A stretch of 10,315 nucleotides of DNA from Acidobacteriota bacterium (GCA_021798235.1 JAJZMO010000120.1:1-10315), one strand, 5' to 3'. Positions 1 to 6,392 are shown, counted from the first letter of the stretch. Notes: generated by a model from the letters alone, not told the origin. Translations and numbers: made by a program.

Positions 1-810
1 GGCACGCGCTCCAGCCAGGTCACCTCGCGCAAAAAAGAGGTCGAGCGGCTGCAAACCAGCGATCTCGCACGCTCCAACATTCAACGCCCCTACATCCGCT
101 TTGACCTGCTGCGTCCCTCTGGCAAACATACGCTGGAGTTTGAAGGCGTGCGCAAAGCCTACGGGGAGCACGTGGTACTGAACGGCTTTACCGCTTCCGT
201 GATGCGCGGAGAAAAAATCTGCCTGATTGGCCGCAACGGACAGGGAAAGACCTCACTGGTCAAGGCGTTGCTGGCCAACGCGCCCAATCTGGATGCGGTT
301 TACAAAGAGGAATCCAAAACCGCGCTCGACGCAGGCACCGTCAAGTGGGGCCATGAGGCGCAGATCGGCTACTTCGCGCAGGATCATACGGCAGCCATCA
401 CCAAAGGCATGACCGCCGCCGATTGGCTGCGCCAGTTCGACGAAAAGGCGACCAATGAAGACATCCGCGGCGTGCTGGGGCAAATGCTCTTCAGCGGCGA
501 GGAGGGTCTGAAGCCTACGCAGGCGCTTTCCGGCGGCGAGTCGGCGCGGTTGCTCTTCTGTCGCCTGATGATGCAGAAGCCGAACATCCTCATCCTGGAC
601 GAGCCGACAAACCACTTGGACCTGGAAGCCATTAACGCGCTCAACCAAGCGCTGCAAAAGTATGAAGGCACGGTGCTGCTAGTTACGCACGATCAGGATT
701 TGATCGACGAGGTAGCCACGCGCATCTGGCACTTTGACGGCGGAAGCATTGAGGACTTCAAAGGCCCCTACTCTGAGTATGAACTGGCCCAGTCCATGGC
801 GGCGAAGTAA
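1..810 (+). CDS. ybiT: ABC-F family ATPase, YbiT-like (5' partial)
   Basis: This is the C-terminal 269 codons of an ABC-F protein, a soluble twin-ATPase family without membrane domains that acts on the ribosome. The frame is open at the left edge. The first ~20 visible residues are the charged inter-domain linker (SSQVTSRKKEVERLQ), followed by an IRFD segment and the complete second nucleotide-binding domain. That domain has Walker A GRNGQGKT (229-252), signature LSGGES (about 526-543), Walker B ILILDEPTNHLD (about 586-621) and switch histidine VTHD (about 685-696). Phrases such as GTVKWG, IGYFAQDH, LMMQKPNIL and the C-terminal FKGPYSEYE match the YbiT branch as I recall it, better than EttA, Uup or antibiotic-resistance ABC-Fs. 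A GTG at 148 could look like a start, but in-frame homologous sequence continues upstream. The stop is followed after 23 nt by a strong terminator. The subfamily call is fairly secure; the precise ribosomal role is unknown. Confidence 0.9.
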   Translation, partial: GTRSSQVTSRKKEVERLQTSDLARSNIQRPYIRFDLLRPSGKHTLEFEGVRKAYGEHVVLNGFTASVMRGEKICLIGRNGQGKTSLVKALLANAPNLDAVYKEESKTALDAGTVKWGHEAQIGYFAQDHTAAITKGMTAADWLRQFDEKATNEDIRGVLGQMLFSGEEGLKPTQALSGGESARLLFCRLMMQKPNILILDEPTNHLDLEAINALNQALQKYEGTVLLVTHDQDLIDEVATRIWHFDGGSIEDFKGPYSEYELAQSMAAK

Positions 811-833
811 GACGGTATTTCAGAAACTTGAAA

Positions 834-881
834 CCAGCAACAAAAAGGGATGGGGAAGCCCCATCCCTTTTTTGTTGCTGG
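834..881 (+). terminator. Intrinsic terminator after the ABC-F gene
   Basis: A 22-nt left arm (834-855) and 23-nt right arm (859-881) pair almost completely across an AAG loop. The core is GGGATGGGG/CCCCATCCC, flanked by an A5 tract on the left and a T6 tract on the right, so the hairpin could also stop transcription arriving on the minus strand. The T-tract lies inside the extended stem. Confidence 0.85.
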
Positions 882-1076
882 ACGCTGATAAATTTCTTCT
901 GAATATCGGCGGGGATCCAGTCCGGATCGTTCCCCATGCAGATGGGTGCAGCGATTTTCTATGCTGTAGGGTGGGCTAGTTGTATAGATAAGAATGGATG
1001 CGCAGGTTCCGTGGCGCAGGTCACAGGCAAACGGACCGCATCGTATACACTAAGTATGGTCAGGCATTCACGGGGG

Positions 1077-1104
1077 CTGACAGGTCGTTTCTGCATCCTA
1101 TTCT
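1077..1104 (+). promoter_or_regulatory. Candidate sigma70-type promoter for the aldolase gene
   Basis: CTGACA (1077-1082, five of six to the -35 consensus) and TATTCT (1099-1104, four of six to the -10 consensus) are separated by 16 nt. This would start transcription near 1111 and give a leader of about 75 nt. TTCTGCA repeats at 1089, 1101 and 1112 lie in the spacer, over the -10 and over the start region. This is assigned by eye only; weaker -10-like hexamers occur at 983 and 1044. Confidence 0.35.
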
Positions 1105-1185
1105 GCACCGCTTCTGCATGGCTCCCCGGAACCGTCCCATGAACCGCAATTCAATTGACAGTCCAGTACATAGGAGTGCATTCGC

Positions 1186-2196
1186 ATGAAGCTTACCCCC
1201 GGCAAACTCGCTGGCATGAAGGCAGTGTCCGACGCGCGTGGCGTCATCGCCGCCGCAGCGATGGATCAACGTGGTTCCCTGCAGAAGTCCCTGGCAAAGG
1301 AAAAGGGCGTGGCCGATGTGCCCACGAGCGCGCTCGAAGAGTTTAAGACGCTGGTCACCGATGTGCTGACGCGCCACGCTTCGGCCATTCTGCTGGACCC
1401 GGAATATGGTTTGCCGGCCAGCAAGAAGCGCAACGGCAAGGGTCTGCTGCTGGCCTATGAGAAGACCGGCTATGACGCCAACACGCCGGGCCGCCTGCCC
1501 GATCTGCTCGATGTCTGGAGCGTGCGCCGTCTCAAGGAAGCCGGTGCCGATTGCCTGAAGGTTCTGCTCTATTACACGCCATTTGAGAAGTCCTCGATCA
1601 ACGACCACAAGCACGCCTTCATTGAACGCATTGGCGATGAGTGCCGCGCGGTGGACATTCCTTTCTTTCTGGAGTTCGTTGGCTACAGCGTGGACGGCAC
1701 AGATGAGAAGAGCATCGCCTACGCCAAGAAGAAGCCAGAGATCGTTTCCGGCTCCATGGCCGAGTTTGGCAAGGAAAAGTACGGCGTGGACGTGTTGAAG
1801 GTTGAAGTGCCGGTGCAGATGGAGTACGTGGCCGGAACCAAGGCTTGCAAGGGCGAATCCGCCTACACACGCGCCGAAGCGCTGCAACACTTCCGCAACG
1901 CGGCCTCGGCCACACACAAGCCCTTCATTTATCTTTCGGCGGGCGTCAGCAACGCTGTGTTTACGGAGACGCTGGAGCTGGCCGGCGAGAGCGGCACGCA
2001 GTTCAGCGGCGTGCTGTGCGGACGCGCCACTTGGAAGGACGGCATCGCCGTTTATGCCAAGCAGGGTGCGGCGGCCTTTGAGGCATGGCTGAACGATCAG
2101 GGTGTCAAGAACATCTCGAACGTGAATGCTTCTCTGAAGGCGGCTACGCCGTGGTTCACGCGCTTGGGCGTCAACAACGCGGAAGCTCTGGCCTAA
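1186..2196 (+). CDS. lacD: Class I aldolase, LacD / tagatose-1,6-bisphosphate aldolase family
   Basis: This 336-residue protein is close to the usual length for LacD-type Schiff-base aldolases, which cleave a ketose bisphosphate (tagatose-1,6- or fructose-1,6-bisphosphate) into dihydroxyacetone phosphate and glyceraldehyde 3-phosphate. The family's key residues are in place: Asp27 in MDQRG, Lys125 in DCLKVLLYY, Glu163 in FFLEFVGY and the Schiff-base Lys205 in VDVLKVEVPV. This numbering agrees with what I recall for streptococcal LacD. The ATG is set by AGGAG at 1172-1176, 9 nt upstream. There are no lac, tagatose or sulfoquinovose genes beside it, and a terminator follows, so it is probably monocistronic. 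It may serve as a general glycolytic aldolase rather than a galactose-pathway enzyme; a sulfofructose-phosphate aldolase role (YihT relatives) is a less likely alternative. Family is secure, substrate is not. Confidence 0.88.
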   Translation: MKLTPGKLAGMKAVSDARGVIAAAAMDQRGSLQKSLAKEKGVADVPTSALEEFKTLVTDVLTRHASAILLDPEYGLPASKKRNGKGLLLAYEKTGYDANTPGRLPDLLDVWSVRRLKEAGADCLKVLLYYTPFEKSSINDHKHAFIERIGDECRAVDIPFFLEFVGYSVDGTDEKSIAYAKKKPEIVSGSMAEFGKEKYGVDVLKVEVPVQMEYVAGTKACKGESAYTRAEALQHFRNAASATHKPFIYLSAGVSNAVFTETLELAGESGTQFSGVLCGRATWKDGIAVYAKQGAAAFEAWLNDQGVKNISNVNASLKAATPWFTRLGVNNAEALA

Positions 2197-2219
2197 GCCC
2201 GGCATCTGCAGCAGTATCC

Positions 2220-2253
2220 CCGGCGTTGCGCGCAGTGCGCAGCGCCGGTTTTT
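2220..2253 (+). terminator. Intrinsic terminator after the aldolase gene
   Basis: Twelve-base arms (2220-2231 and 2237-2248) pair with a single G-U around a GCAGT loop, and TTTTT follows at 2249-2253. It begins 24 nt after the aldolase stop codon and separates that gene from the heat-shock block. Confidence 0.85.
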
Positions 2254-2290
2254 CTTTGGGAGCGGAAGCGGCTGGTTCGTTGCGGATGCC

Positions 2291-2320
2291 TTGACTTCTG
2301 GGCGCACCAGCCGCCATGCT
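2291..2320 (+). promoter_or_regulatory. Weak candidate promoter for hrcA
   Basis: TTGACT (2291-2296) and CATGCT (2315-2320) have an 18-nt spacer. The -35 is good and the -10 poor. No CIRCE-like element (TTAGCACTC, 9 nt, GAGTGCTAA) is visible here, although the gene encodes the CIRCE-binding repressor. Confidence 0.25.
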
Positions 2321-2367
2321 GAGAGACAGACGGGGGCGCGCCAGCGCTGCCGGGCAGGAGCAGGAAG

Positions 2368-3486
2368 ATGGCGAAGGCACATTCACAGACGGGTGCAGAG
2401 AGCGGCGTCGAGGTGCGGGTTAGCCCGCGTGCGCGGCTGGTGCTGACCTCGGTGGTGGAGTCGTATATCGCCACGGGGGAGCCGGTGGCTTCGCAGACGA
2501 TTGCGCGCCAGCAAAACCGGGAAGGCATGAGCGCAGCCACGGTGCGCAATGTGATGGCCGAACTGAGTGAGGCTGGCTATTTGGAGCAGCCGCATACTTC
2601 CTCTGGCCGCGTGCCCACGGCAAGCGCCTTTCGTTTTTACGCAGAACAGATTGTGCGCCGCACGCAAAACCCCGGGCAGCAGACGGTGCGCGCATTGCTT
2701 GCGTTGCCCGCGCAGGAACAGATTGATGAATCCCTCAGCGGCGTCCTGAGCGCGGAGCAGTTTCTATCGCGTACATCGCACGTGCTGGCGGCGCTTTCGG
2801 GCGGGGTGGGGGTGGCGCTGACACAATCGGCTGCGGAGTACGATCTGCTGGAGCATGTACACTTCACGCGGCTGGGCCGCGCGCGTGTGTTGGCGGTGGT
2901 GGTGACGGCCTCTGGGCAGGTGCGGGACCGGGTCCTTGTGCTGGATCAGGATTTTGTCGCAGACGATCTGGAAGCAGCCGCGCGGTATTTGAATGCAAAT
3001 TTCCGCGACTGGAGTTTAGGGCAGATTCGCGCGGAAGTGGGTCGGCGCATTGAGCAGGAGTGCGGCGAGTACCAGCGCTGGTTGCGTTCGCTGGAACATC
3101 TCTGTAGCAAAGGCGCGCTGAATCCGGCAACGCAAGAAGAATCCAGCTTCGTTTTTGTGGATGGCGCATCGAATTTGATTGCGGGCGAGGCGGACCGGGA
3201 GCGGCTGCGCCAGATTCTGGCCGCGCTGGAGGAAAAGCAGCGCGTAATCGAACTACTGCGCGCCTACATGGGAGAACGGCAGGATTCGCTGCGCGTGGTG
3301 GTGGGCTTGCAAGAGGCAATGCCGGAGATGCAAAACTTGACGCTGGTCGCCGCGCCGACGCGCATCGGAACGGATCGTGCGGGCATGGTGGCCGTGATTG
3401 GGCCAACGCGCATGCAGTATGAAAACGCCATTGGCGGTGTGGCCTATGTGGCCGCATTATTGGAGCGGATGCAGAACTCCCAATAA
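2368..3486 (+). CDS. hrcA: Heat-inducible transcription repressor HrcA
   Basis: HrcA is a cytoplasmic dimeric repressor that binds CIRCE operators of chaperone genes and is kept active by GroEL. This copy has 372 residues, slightly longer than most, partly from a polar N-terminal extension of about 17 residues. The winged-helix DNA-binding region lies at about 20-91. It includes the LTSVVESYIATGEPVAS segment and the diagnostic SAATVRNVMAELSEAGYLEQ and HTSSGRVPTASAFRFY stretches. The C-terminal part holds the usual late motif, here MVAVIGPTRMQYENAIGGVAYVA. The ATG is supported by AGGAG at 2356-2360, 7 nt upstream. It is followed by grpE and dnaJ on the same strand, the classical heat-shock cluster, but with no dnaK between them. 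A hairpin and a separate promoter before grpE suggest that hrcA is not simply co-transcribed with its neighbours. Confidence 0.96.
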   Translation: MAKAHSQTGAESGVEVRVSPRARLVLTSVVESYIATGEPVASQTIARQQNREGMSAATVRNVMAELSEAGYLEQPHTSSGRVPTASAFRFYAEQIVRRTQNPGQQTVRALLALPAQEQIDESLSGVLSAEQFLSRTSHVLAALSGGVGVALTQSAAEYDLLEHVHFTRLGRARVLAVVVTASGQVRDRVLVLDQDFVADDLEAAARYLNANFRDWSLGQIRAEVGRRIEQECGEYQRWLRSLEHLCSKGALNPATQEESSFVFVDGASNLIAGEADRERLRQILAALEEKQRVIELLRAYMGERQDSLRVVVGLQEAMPEMQNLTLVAAPTRIGTDRAGMVAVIGPTRMQYENAIGGVAYVAALLERMQNSQ

Positions 3487-3498
3487 TTGCGGCTCATT

Positions 3499-3527
3499 TT
3501 TACGTTGCAGAACCGGCTGAGTACAAT
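3499..3527 (+). promoter_or_regulatory. Candidate sigma70-type promoter for grpE-dnaJ
   Basis: TTTACG (3499-3504, four of six) and TACAAT (3522-3527, five of six) are exactly 17 nt apart in the 109-nt hrcA-grpE gap. Transcription would start near 3534, immediately before a GC-rich hairpin. There is no CIRCE-like inverted repeat around it. Confidence 0.55.
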
Positions 3528-3537
3528 AAAAACAGGG

Positions 3538-3572
3538 GCAGCGCTTGCGGCAGGCCGCAGCGGCTGCTTTTT
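3538..3572 (+). terminator. Terminator-like hairpin in the hrcA-grpE gap / grpE leader
   Basis: Arms 3538-3551 and 3554-3567 pair as GCAGC/GCTGC and GCGGC/GCCGC around a 2x2 internal mismatch and a tight loop, with TTTTT at 3568-3572. It can end hrcA transcripts, but it also lies directly downstream of the candidate grpE promoter. It could therefore act as an attenuator or a stabilising 5' hairpin for grpE mRNA. The small loop means the top pairs probably open. Confidence 0.45.
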
Positions 3573-3595
3573 CCATTCTTACGTTGAAAGCAGCT
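3562..3595 (+). promoter_or_regulatory. Possible start-site-masking helix (RNA thermometer candidate) of grpE
   Basis: GCTGCTTT (3563-3570) is perfectly complementary to AAAGCAGC (3587-3594). G-U pairs at both ends extend it to a 10-bp helix with a 14-nt loop (3572-3585). The helix covers the weak ribosome-binding region GAAAG (3586-3590) up to the base before the ATG at 3596. A UUUU run pairs with GAAA, recalling fourU thermometers. It competes with the upstream hairpin for 3563-3567. The function is inferred from position and gene identity. Confidence 0.3.
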
Positions 3596-4273
3596 ATGAA
3601 TCGTTCTTCATCCAAGTCGCAAGAGCACGTACATAAAGCTACATCCGCACATTCGGCTGAGCACGCTGGAGTCGTCGTGGATGCCGAACCAGCGGAAGTT
3701 CACGCCGAGGCCGACAGTTTGGCAGCGGAAGCAGCGGCGATTGCCGCTTCCGAAGCAGAGAATGTTGCCGATCCCATGGGTGCGTCGCAGCCCGGAGAGC
3801 TGGAGCGCTTGCTGGCCGAGTTGGAGCAGGCCAAGGCCGAGCGGGCGCAATTGCTGGATCGACTGGCGCGCCTGCAGGCGGAGTTTGACAACGCGCGTAA
3901 GCGCGAGGCCCGCGAACGCGCCGAGTTCCGCGACTACGCGCTGGTGAACACGGTGGAGCAGTTTTTGCCGGTGCTCGACAATTTTCAGCTTGCGTTGCGC
4001 GCGCAAGGTTCGGCAGAGCAGCTGCGCACGGGCGTGGAGTTGATCGTGCGCCAGATGGAAGAGATTTTGCGCTCGCTGGGGGTGCAGGTTGTGCCCACGC
4101 AGGATGCGGTCTTTGATCCGCGCATCCATGAGGCGCTGGAGATGGTCGAGCGCGAGGATGTGCCGGATCATCAGGTGCTGGAGGAAGTGCGCCGAGGCTA
4201 CACGCTGCGCGAGCGCCTGTTGCGTCCGGCACTGGTGCGCGTGGCCAGCAATGCGAGGCAGCATACAGCATGA
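3596..4273 (+). CDS. grpE: Nucleotide exchange factor GrpE
   Basis: GrpE is the cytoplasmic dimeric co-chaperone that releases ADP from DnaK and so drives the Hsp70 cycle. The chosen ATG gives 225 residues. Residues 1-65 are an Ala/Glu/His-rich disordered tail. Residues 67-115 form the long coiled-coil stalk with [10 protein letters not shown] (94-103). The family motifs LPVLDNF (124-130), FDPRIHEA (173-180) and [17 protein letters not shown] (201-217) mark the helix-bundle and beta-wing head. An in-frame TTG at 3545 would add 17 residues, but it falls inside a hairpin and has no ribosome binding site, so I prefer 3596. The binding site before 3596 is weak (GAAAG, 5 nt away) and may be masked by a helix. 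The stop overlaps the dnaJ start as ATGA, so the two are translationally coupled. Confidence 0.95.
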   Translation: MNRSSSKSQEHVHKATSAHSAEHAGVVVDAEPAEVHAEADSLAAEAAAIAASEAENVADPMGASQPGELERLLAELEQAKAERAQLLDRLARLQAEFDNARKREARERAEFRDYALVNTVEQFLPVLDNFQLALRAQGSAEQLRTGVELIVRQMEEILRSLGVQVVPTQDAVFDPRIHEALEMVEREDVPDHQVLEEVRRGYTLRERLLRPALVRVASNARQHTA

Positions 4274-5400
4274 GTTCTTCCGCACGCGCCAACAAGGCCG
4301 ATTACTACGAGGTTCTGGGCGTCAGTCGTGGCGCTTCGGATCAGGAGCTGAAGAGCGCCTACCGTAAGCTGGCCATGCAGCACCATCCCGATCGCAATCC
4401 GGACAATCCAGAAGCCGAGGATCAATTCAAGCTGGCCAGCGAAGCGTATCAGGTGCTCTCGGACCCGGAGAAGCGCGCGATCTACGATCGCTATGGGCAC
4501 GCGGGATTAAGCGGTGGGGGCGGTTTTGATCCCTCCGGATTTTCCGGGCCGGACATAGGAGACATCTTCGGCGATATTTTTGGCGAGATGTTCAACATGG
4601 GCGGCGGTCGCAGCGGATCGCGTGCGCAAAAGGGCCGCGACCTGCGCGCGGATATTTCACTCACCTTTGAAGAATCGGTATTTGGCAAACAGACAGAGAT
4701 CAAGATTCGCCGCATGGAGAGTTGTACCACGTGTCGCGGCAGCGGAGCCGCTGCGGGGCGGGGAGCCACGGCCTGCGCGCAATGCGGCGGGCGGGGACAA
4801 GTTCGCTATCAGCAGGGATTTTTTTCTGTGGCGCGTGCGTGTGGTGCCTGCAGCGGAACTGGCAGCGTGATTGCCGAACCCTGCAAGGATTGCCGCGGCG
4901 ATGGTCGCCAACCCAAAGAGCACACCATTAGCGTCACCGTTCCGGCAGGCATTGAGGATGGAATGCGCATCCGCTATCAAGGCGAAGGCGATACGGGGCG
5001 CACCGGTGGCCCTGCGGGGGATCTCTACGTTGTTGTCTCCGTGCAGCCGCATCCATTTTTTGAGCGTGAGGGCAACGATCTGCACTATGTGATGCCCATC
5101 TCTTTTCCTCAGGCGGCGTTGGGCGCGGAGTTGTCCATTCCGACGCTGGAGGGTGAGGCCAAGCTGAAGATTCCCGAAGGCACGCAGAGCGGGCGACAGT
5201 TCCGGCTGCGCAACAAGGGCGTACCGGTGTTGAACGACCATGGGCGCGGCGATTTGATCGTGCATGTGGCCGTGCAGATTCCCACCAAGCTGAACAAGAT
5301 GCAGAAGGAGTTGCTGCGTCAGTTGGGCGAGACGATTACGGTGGAAAATACGCCGTCCTCGCGCACGCTGTTCAGCCGCGTCAAGGACATCTTCAACTAG
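4270..5400 (+). CDS. dnaJ: Chaperone DnaJ (type I Hsp40)
   Basis: DnaJ delivers unfolded clients to DnaK and stimulates its ATPase. This 376-residue protein has the full type I layout. The J-domain (about 11-76) has HPD at 39-41. The Gly/Phe-rich linker is at about 80-118. The zinc-binding region has four CxxCxGxG repeats starting at Cys152, Cys169, Cys191 and Cys205. The C-terminal substrate-binding domains include [24 protein letters not shown] and the [16 protein letters not shown] segment. It starts inside the grpE stop codon (ATGA) with GAGG at 4255-4258, indicating coupled translation. Its end overlaps the convergent rsmE by 8 nt and no terminator follows, so its transcript must run into rsmE antisense. 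It is standard in all respects. Confidence 0.97.
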   Translation: MSSSARANKADYYEVLGVSRGASDQELKSAYRKLAMQHHPDRNPDNPEAEDQFKLASEAYQVLSDPEKRAIYDRYGHAGLSGGGGFDPSGFSGPDIGDIFGDIFGEMFNMGGGRSGSRAQKGRDLRADISLTFEESVFGKQTEIKIRRMESCTTCRGSGAAAGRGATACAQCGGRGQVRYQQGFFSVARACGACSGTGSVIAEPCKDCRGDGRQPKEHTISVTVPAGIEDGMRIRYQGEGDTGRTGGPAGDLYVVVSVQPHPFFEREGNDLHYVMPISFPQAALGAELSIPTLEGEAKLKIPEGTQSGRQFRLRNKGVPVLNDHGRGDLIVHVAVQIPTKLNKMQKELLRQLGETITVENTPSSRTLFSRVKDIFN

Positions 5401-6139
5401 CGGGATTCTTGGATGCGATGTGCTGGGGTTCCATCCACGCTGCCAGCACGCTGGCCGTGGCGATGGCCGCCGTCTCCGCGCGCAGGATGCGCGGGCCGAG
5501 ACTGACTGGCAGCCATTGGTTGCGCTGAAACCACTGCAGCTCGGTTTCCGTCCATCCACCGATGGGGCCAATGGCAATTTGGGTCGCGCAGGCATTGTGA
5601 CCGGCTAACGCACTCCACAGCGTGCGCTCTTCCTCCACCTCAGACAGTAACAATGGCAACGTGTCGGGCGCAGGCGCGGAAATGGATTCCAAGCGCACAG
5701 GGTCTGCAATTTCCGGCACGTCCGTTCGCCGAGCCTGTTGCGTGGCTTCGCGGGCGATGCGACGCCAGCGTTCCACACGGGCGGTTGCGGCCTGGGCCAA
5801 GTGCTTCTCCGTGCGCTGTGCCAGCACGGGGAGGATGGTGGCCACGCCCAGCTCCGTTAATTTCTCTATGGCCCATTCATAGCGGTCGAATTTGAAGACG
5901 CTCAGCAGACAGGTGAGCGGTAGGGCTGCCTCGCTGGCGATGGTCTCCAGCAGGTGGAAGCGTACGCACTCGGTATCGGCGAATTCAACCACGCCGCGCC
6001 GGGCGATGCCGCCGGCAACAATGTCAAACTCCTGGCCCACGCGAACGCGCAAGACGCGCGCCAAGTGTGTGGCCTGCGTGCCGGTGAGTGCGGCGGAGTT
6101 TTCTGTCCAGGTGTCGGCAATCCAGCGGCGGCGGGTCAT
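5393..6139 (-). CDS. rsmE: 16S rRNA (uracil1498-N3)-methyltransferase RsmE
   Basis: RsmE is a SPOUT-class, SAM-dependent enzyme that methylates N3 of U1498 in helix 44 of 16S rRNA. The chosen ATG gives 248 residues, the usual size. An N-terminal PUA-like domain (about 1-68, with [19 protein letters not shown]) precedes the knotted catalytic domain. That domain contains [17 protein letters not shown] (about 83-99), [15 protein letters not shown] (130-144), [11 protein letters not shown] (191-201) and [11 protein letters not shown] (214-224). The glycine loop reads GPIGG where the family nearly always has GPEGG. The frame stays open upstream to 6445, but that extension is an out-of-frame reading of the lysine-rich mini-gene, and the family start MTRRRW fits 6139. 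AGAGAG lies just upstream as a modest binding site. It sits downstream of the mini-gene terminator and is probably separately expressed, though no clear promoter was seen. Confidence 0.93.
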   Translation of the reverse strand: MTRRRWIADTWTENSAALTGTQATHLARVLRVRVGQEFDIVAGGIARRGVVEFADTECVRFHLLETIASEAALPLTCLLSVFKFDRYEWAIEKLTELGVATILPVLAQRTEKHLAQAATARVERWRRIAREATQQARRTDVPEIADPVRLESISAPAPDTLPLLLSEVEEERTLWSALAGHNACATQIAIGPIGGWTETELQWFQRNQWLPVSLGPRILRAETAAIATASVLAAWMEPQHIASKNPAS

Positions 6140-6189
6140 GCGAGGCTCTCTACTTGCAGCGTAGCAGACGGGAAAAAATGAATGGGCGT

Positions 6190-6231
6190 AAAAACGAATC
6201 GGGGGACGCTTATGCGTCCCCCGATTCGTTT
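6190..6231 (-). terminator. Strong intrinsic terminator of the lysine-rich mini-gene
   Basis: Arms 6192-6209 and 6214-6231 form a perfect 18-bp stem with a 4-nt loop. Read on the minus strand it is followed by TTTTT (complement of A6190-6194). It begins 15 nt past the mini-gene stop codon and separates it from rsmE. On the plus strand only a short T3 follows, so it points mainly leftward. Confidence 0.9.
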
Positions 6232-6246
6232 GCCTGTTGGGCCAAG

Positions 6247-6339
6247 TTACTTCTTCTTGGCGGTTTTCTTGGCTGCCTTTTTCGTTGCCTTCTTGGCTGC
6301 CTTCTTGGGGGCTTTCTTTGCTGCTTTCTTCGTTGCCAT
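6247..6339 (-). CDS. Lysine/alanine-repeat histone H1-like mini-protein (30 aa)
   Basis: This 30-codon gene encodes Met, seven tetrapeptides of the form (A/T)(A/T/P)KK, and a final Lys, so half of all residues are lysine. The repeat resembles the C-terminal tails of histone H1 and bacterial H1-like proteins (HctB, AlgP type), which bind and condense DNA without a folded domain. A nucleoid or nucleic-acid binding role is an inference from composition. It looks like a real gene and not a remnant: GGGAG at 6350-6354 lies 10 nt upstream of the ATG, a near-consensus promoter lies at 6402-6430 and an 18-bp terminator follows the stop. An in-frame ATG at 6348 would add three residues (MVL), but it is only 1 nt from the binding site. 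The leader carries two palindromes. It is too small for most gene finders and no gene name is assigned. Confidence 0.8.
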   Translation of the reverse strand: MATKKAAKKAPKKAAKKATKKAAKKTAKKK

Positions 6340-6358
6340 AAGAACCATTCTCCCTTTT

Positions 6359-6373
6359 TCGATGTGACATCGA
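6359..6373. promoter_or_regulatory. Palindrome 2 in the mini-gene leader
   Basis: TCGATGT and ACATCGA form a perfect 7-bp dyad around a single G. It lies between palindrome 1 and the GGGAG binding site of the mini-gene. As RNA a one-base loop is strained, so an operator for a dimeric protein is at least as likely as a hairpin. Confidence 0.45.
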
Positions 6374-6374
6374 T

Positions 6375-6392
6375 CTGCAATAAATATTGCAG
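6375..6392. promoter_or_regulatory. Palindrome 1 at the predicted transcript start of the mini-gene
   Basis: CTGCAATA and TATTGCAG form a perfect 8-bp inverted repeat around a 2-nt centre. The predicted start site of the minus-strand promoter is near 6395, so this dyad would occupy roughly +4 to +21. That is a typical repressor position, or a 5' hairpin in the mRNA. Confidence 0.5.

Larger units (their letters stand above)
811..1185. other. Intergenic region between the ABC-F gene and the aldolase
   Basis: This 375-nt stretch holds no convincing gene. The short open frames (for example 936-1142) have no ribosome binding site or recognisable sequence. It contains the ABC-F terminator, two overlapping potential hairpins at 911-946, a GCGCAGGT direct repeat (1000-1007 and 1014-1021), a candidate promoter at 1077-1104 with three TTCTGCA repeats across it, and the aldolase ribosome binding site AGGAG at 1172-1176. 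No known riboswitch class was recognised. Confidence 0.7.

Noticed and set aside
148..810. Treating the ABC-F gene as complete from the GTG at 148
   Set aside because: The same frame is open to base 1 and encodes the typical inter-domain linker, so the gene is cut by the window edge.
936..1142. Short plus-strand frame upstream of the aldolase gene
   Set aside because: It has no ribosome binding site and no recognisable protein character, and it overlaps the candidate promoter and repeats.
1155..1160. Perfect TTGACA just upstream of the aldolase gene
   Set aside because: It is only 11 nt before the AGGAG ribosome binding site, so a -10 at normal spacing would lie past the Shine-Dalgarno sequence and leave it out of the mRNA.
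6182..6367. Plus-strand frame that reads as a hydrophobic Phe/Ala/Leu-rich membrane peptide
   Set aside because: It is the exact reverse strand of the Lys/Ala repeat gene (AAG/AAA and GCC become CTT/TTT and GGC). It has no ribosome binding site, and the minus-strand signals explain the region.
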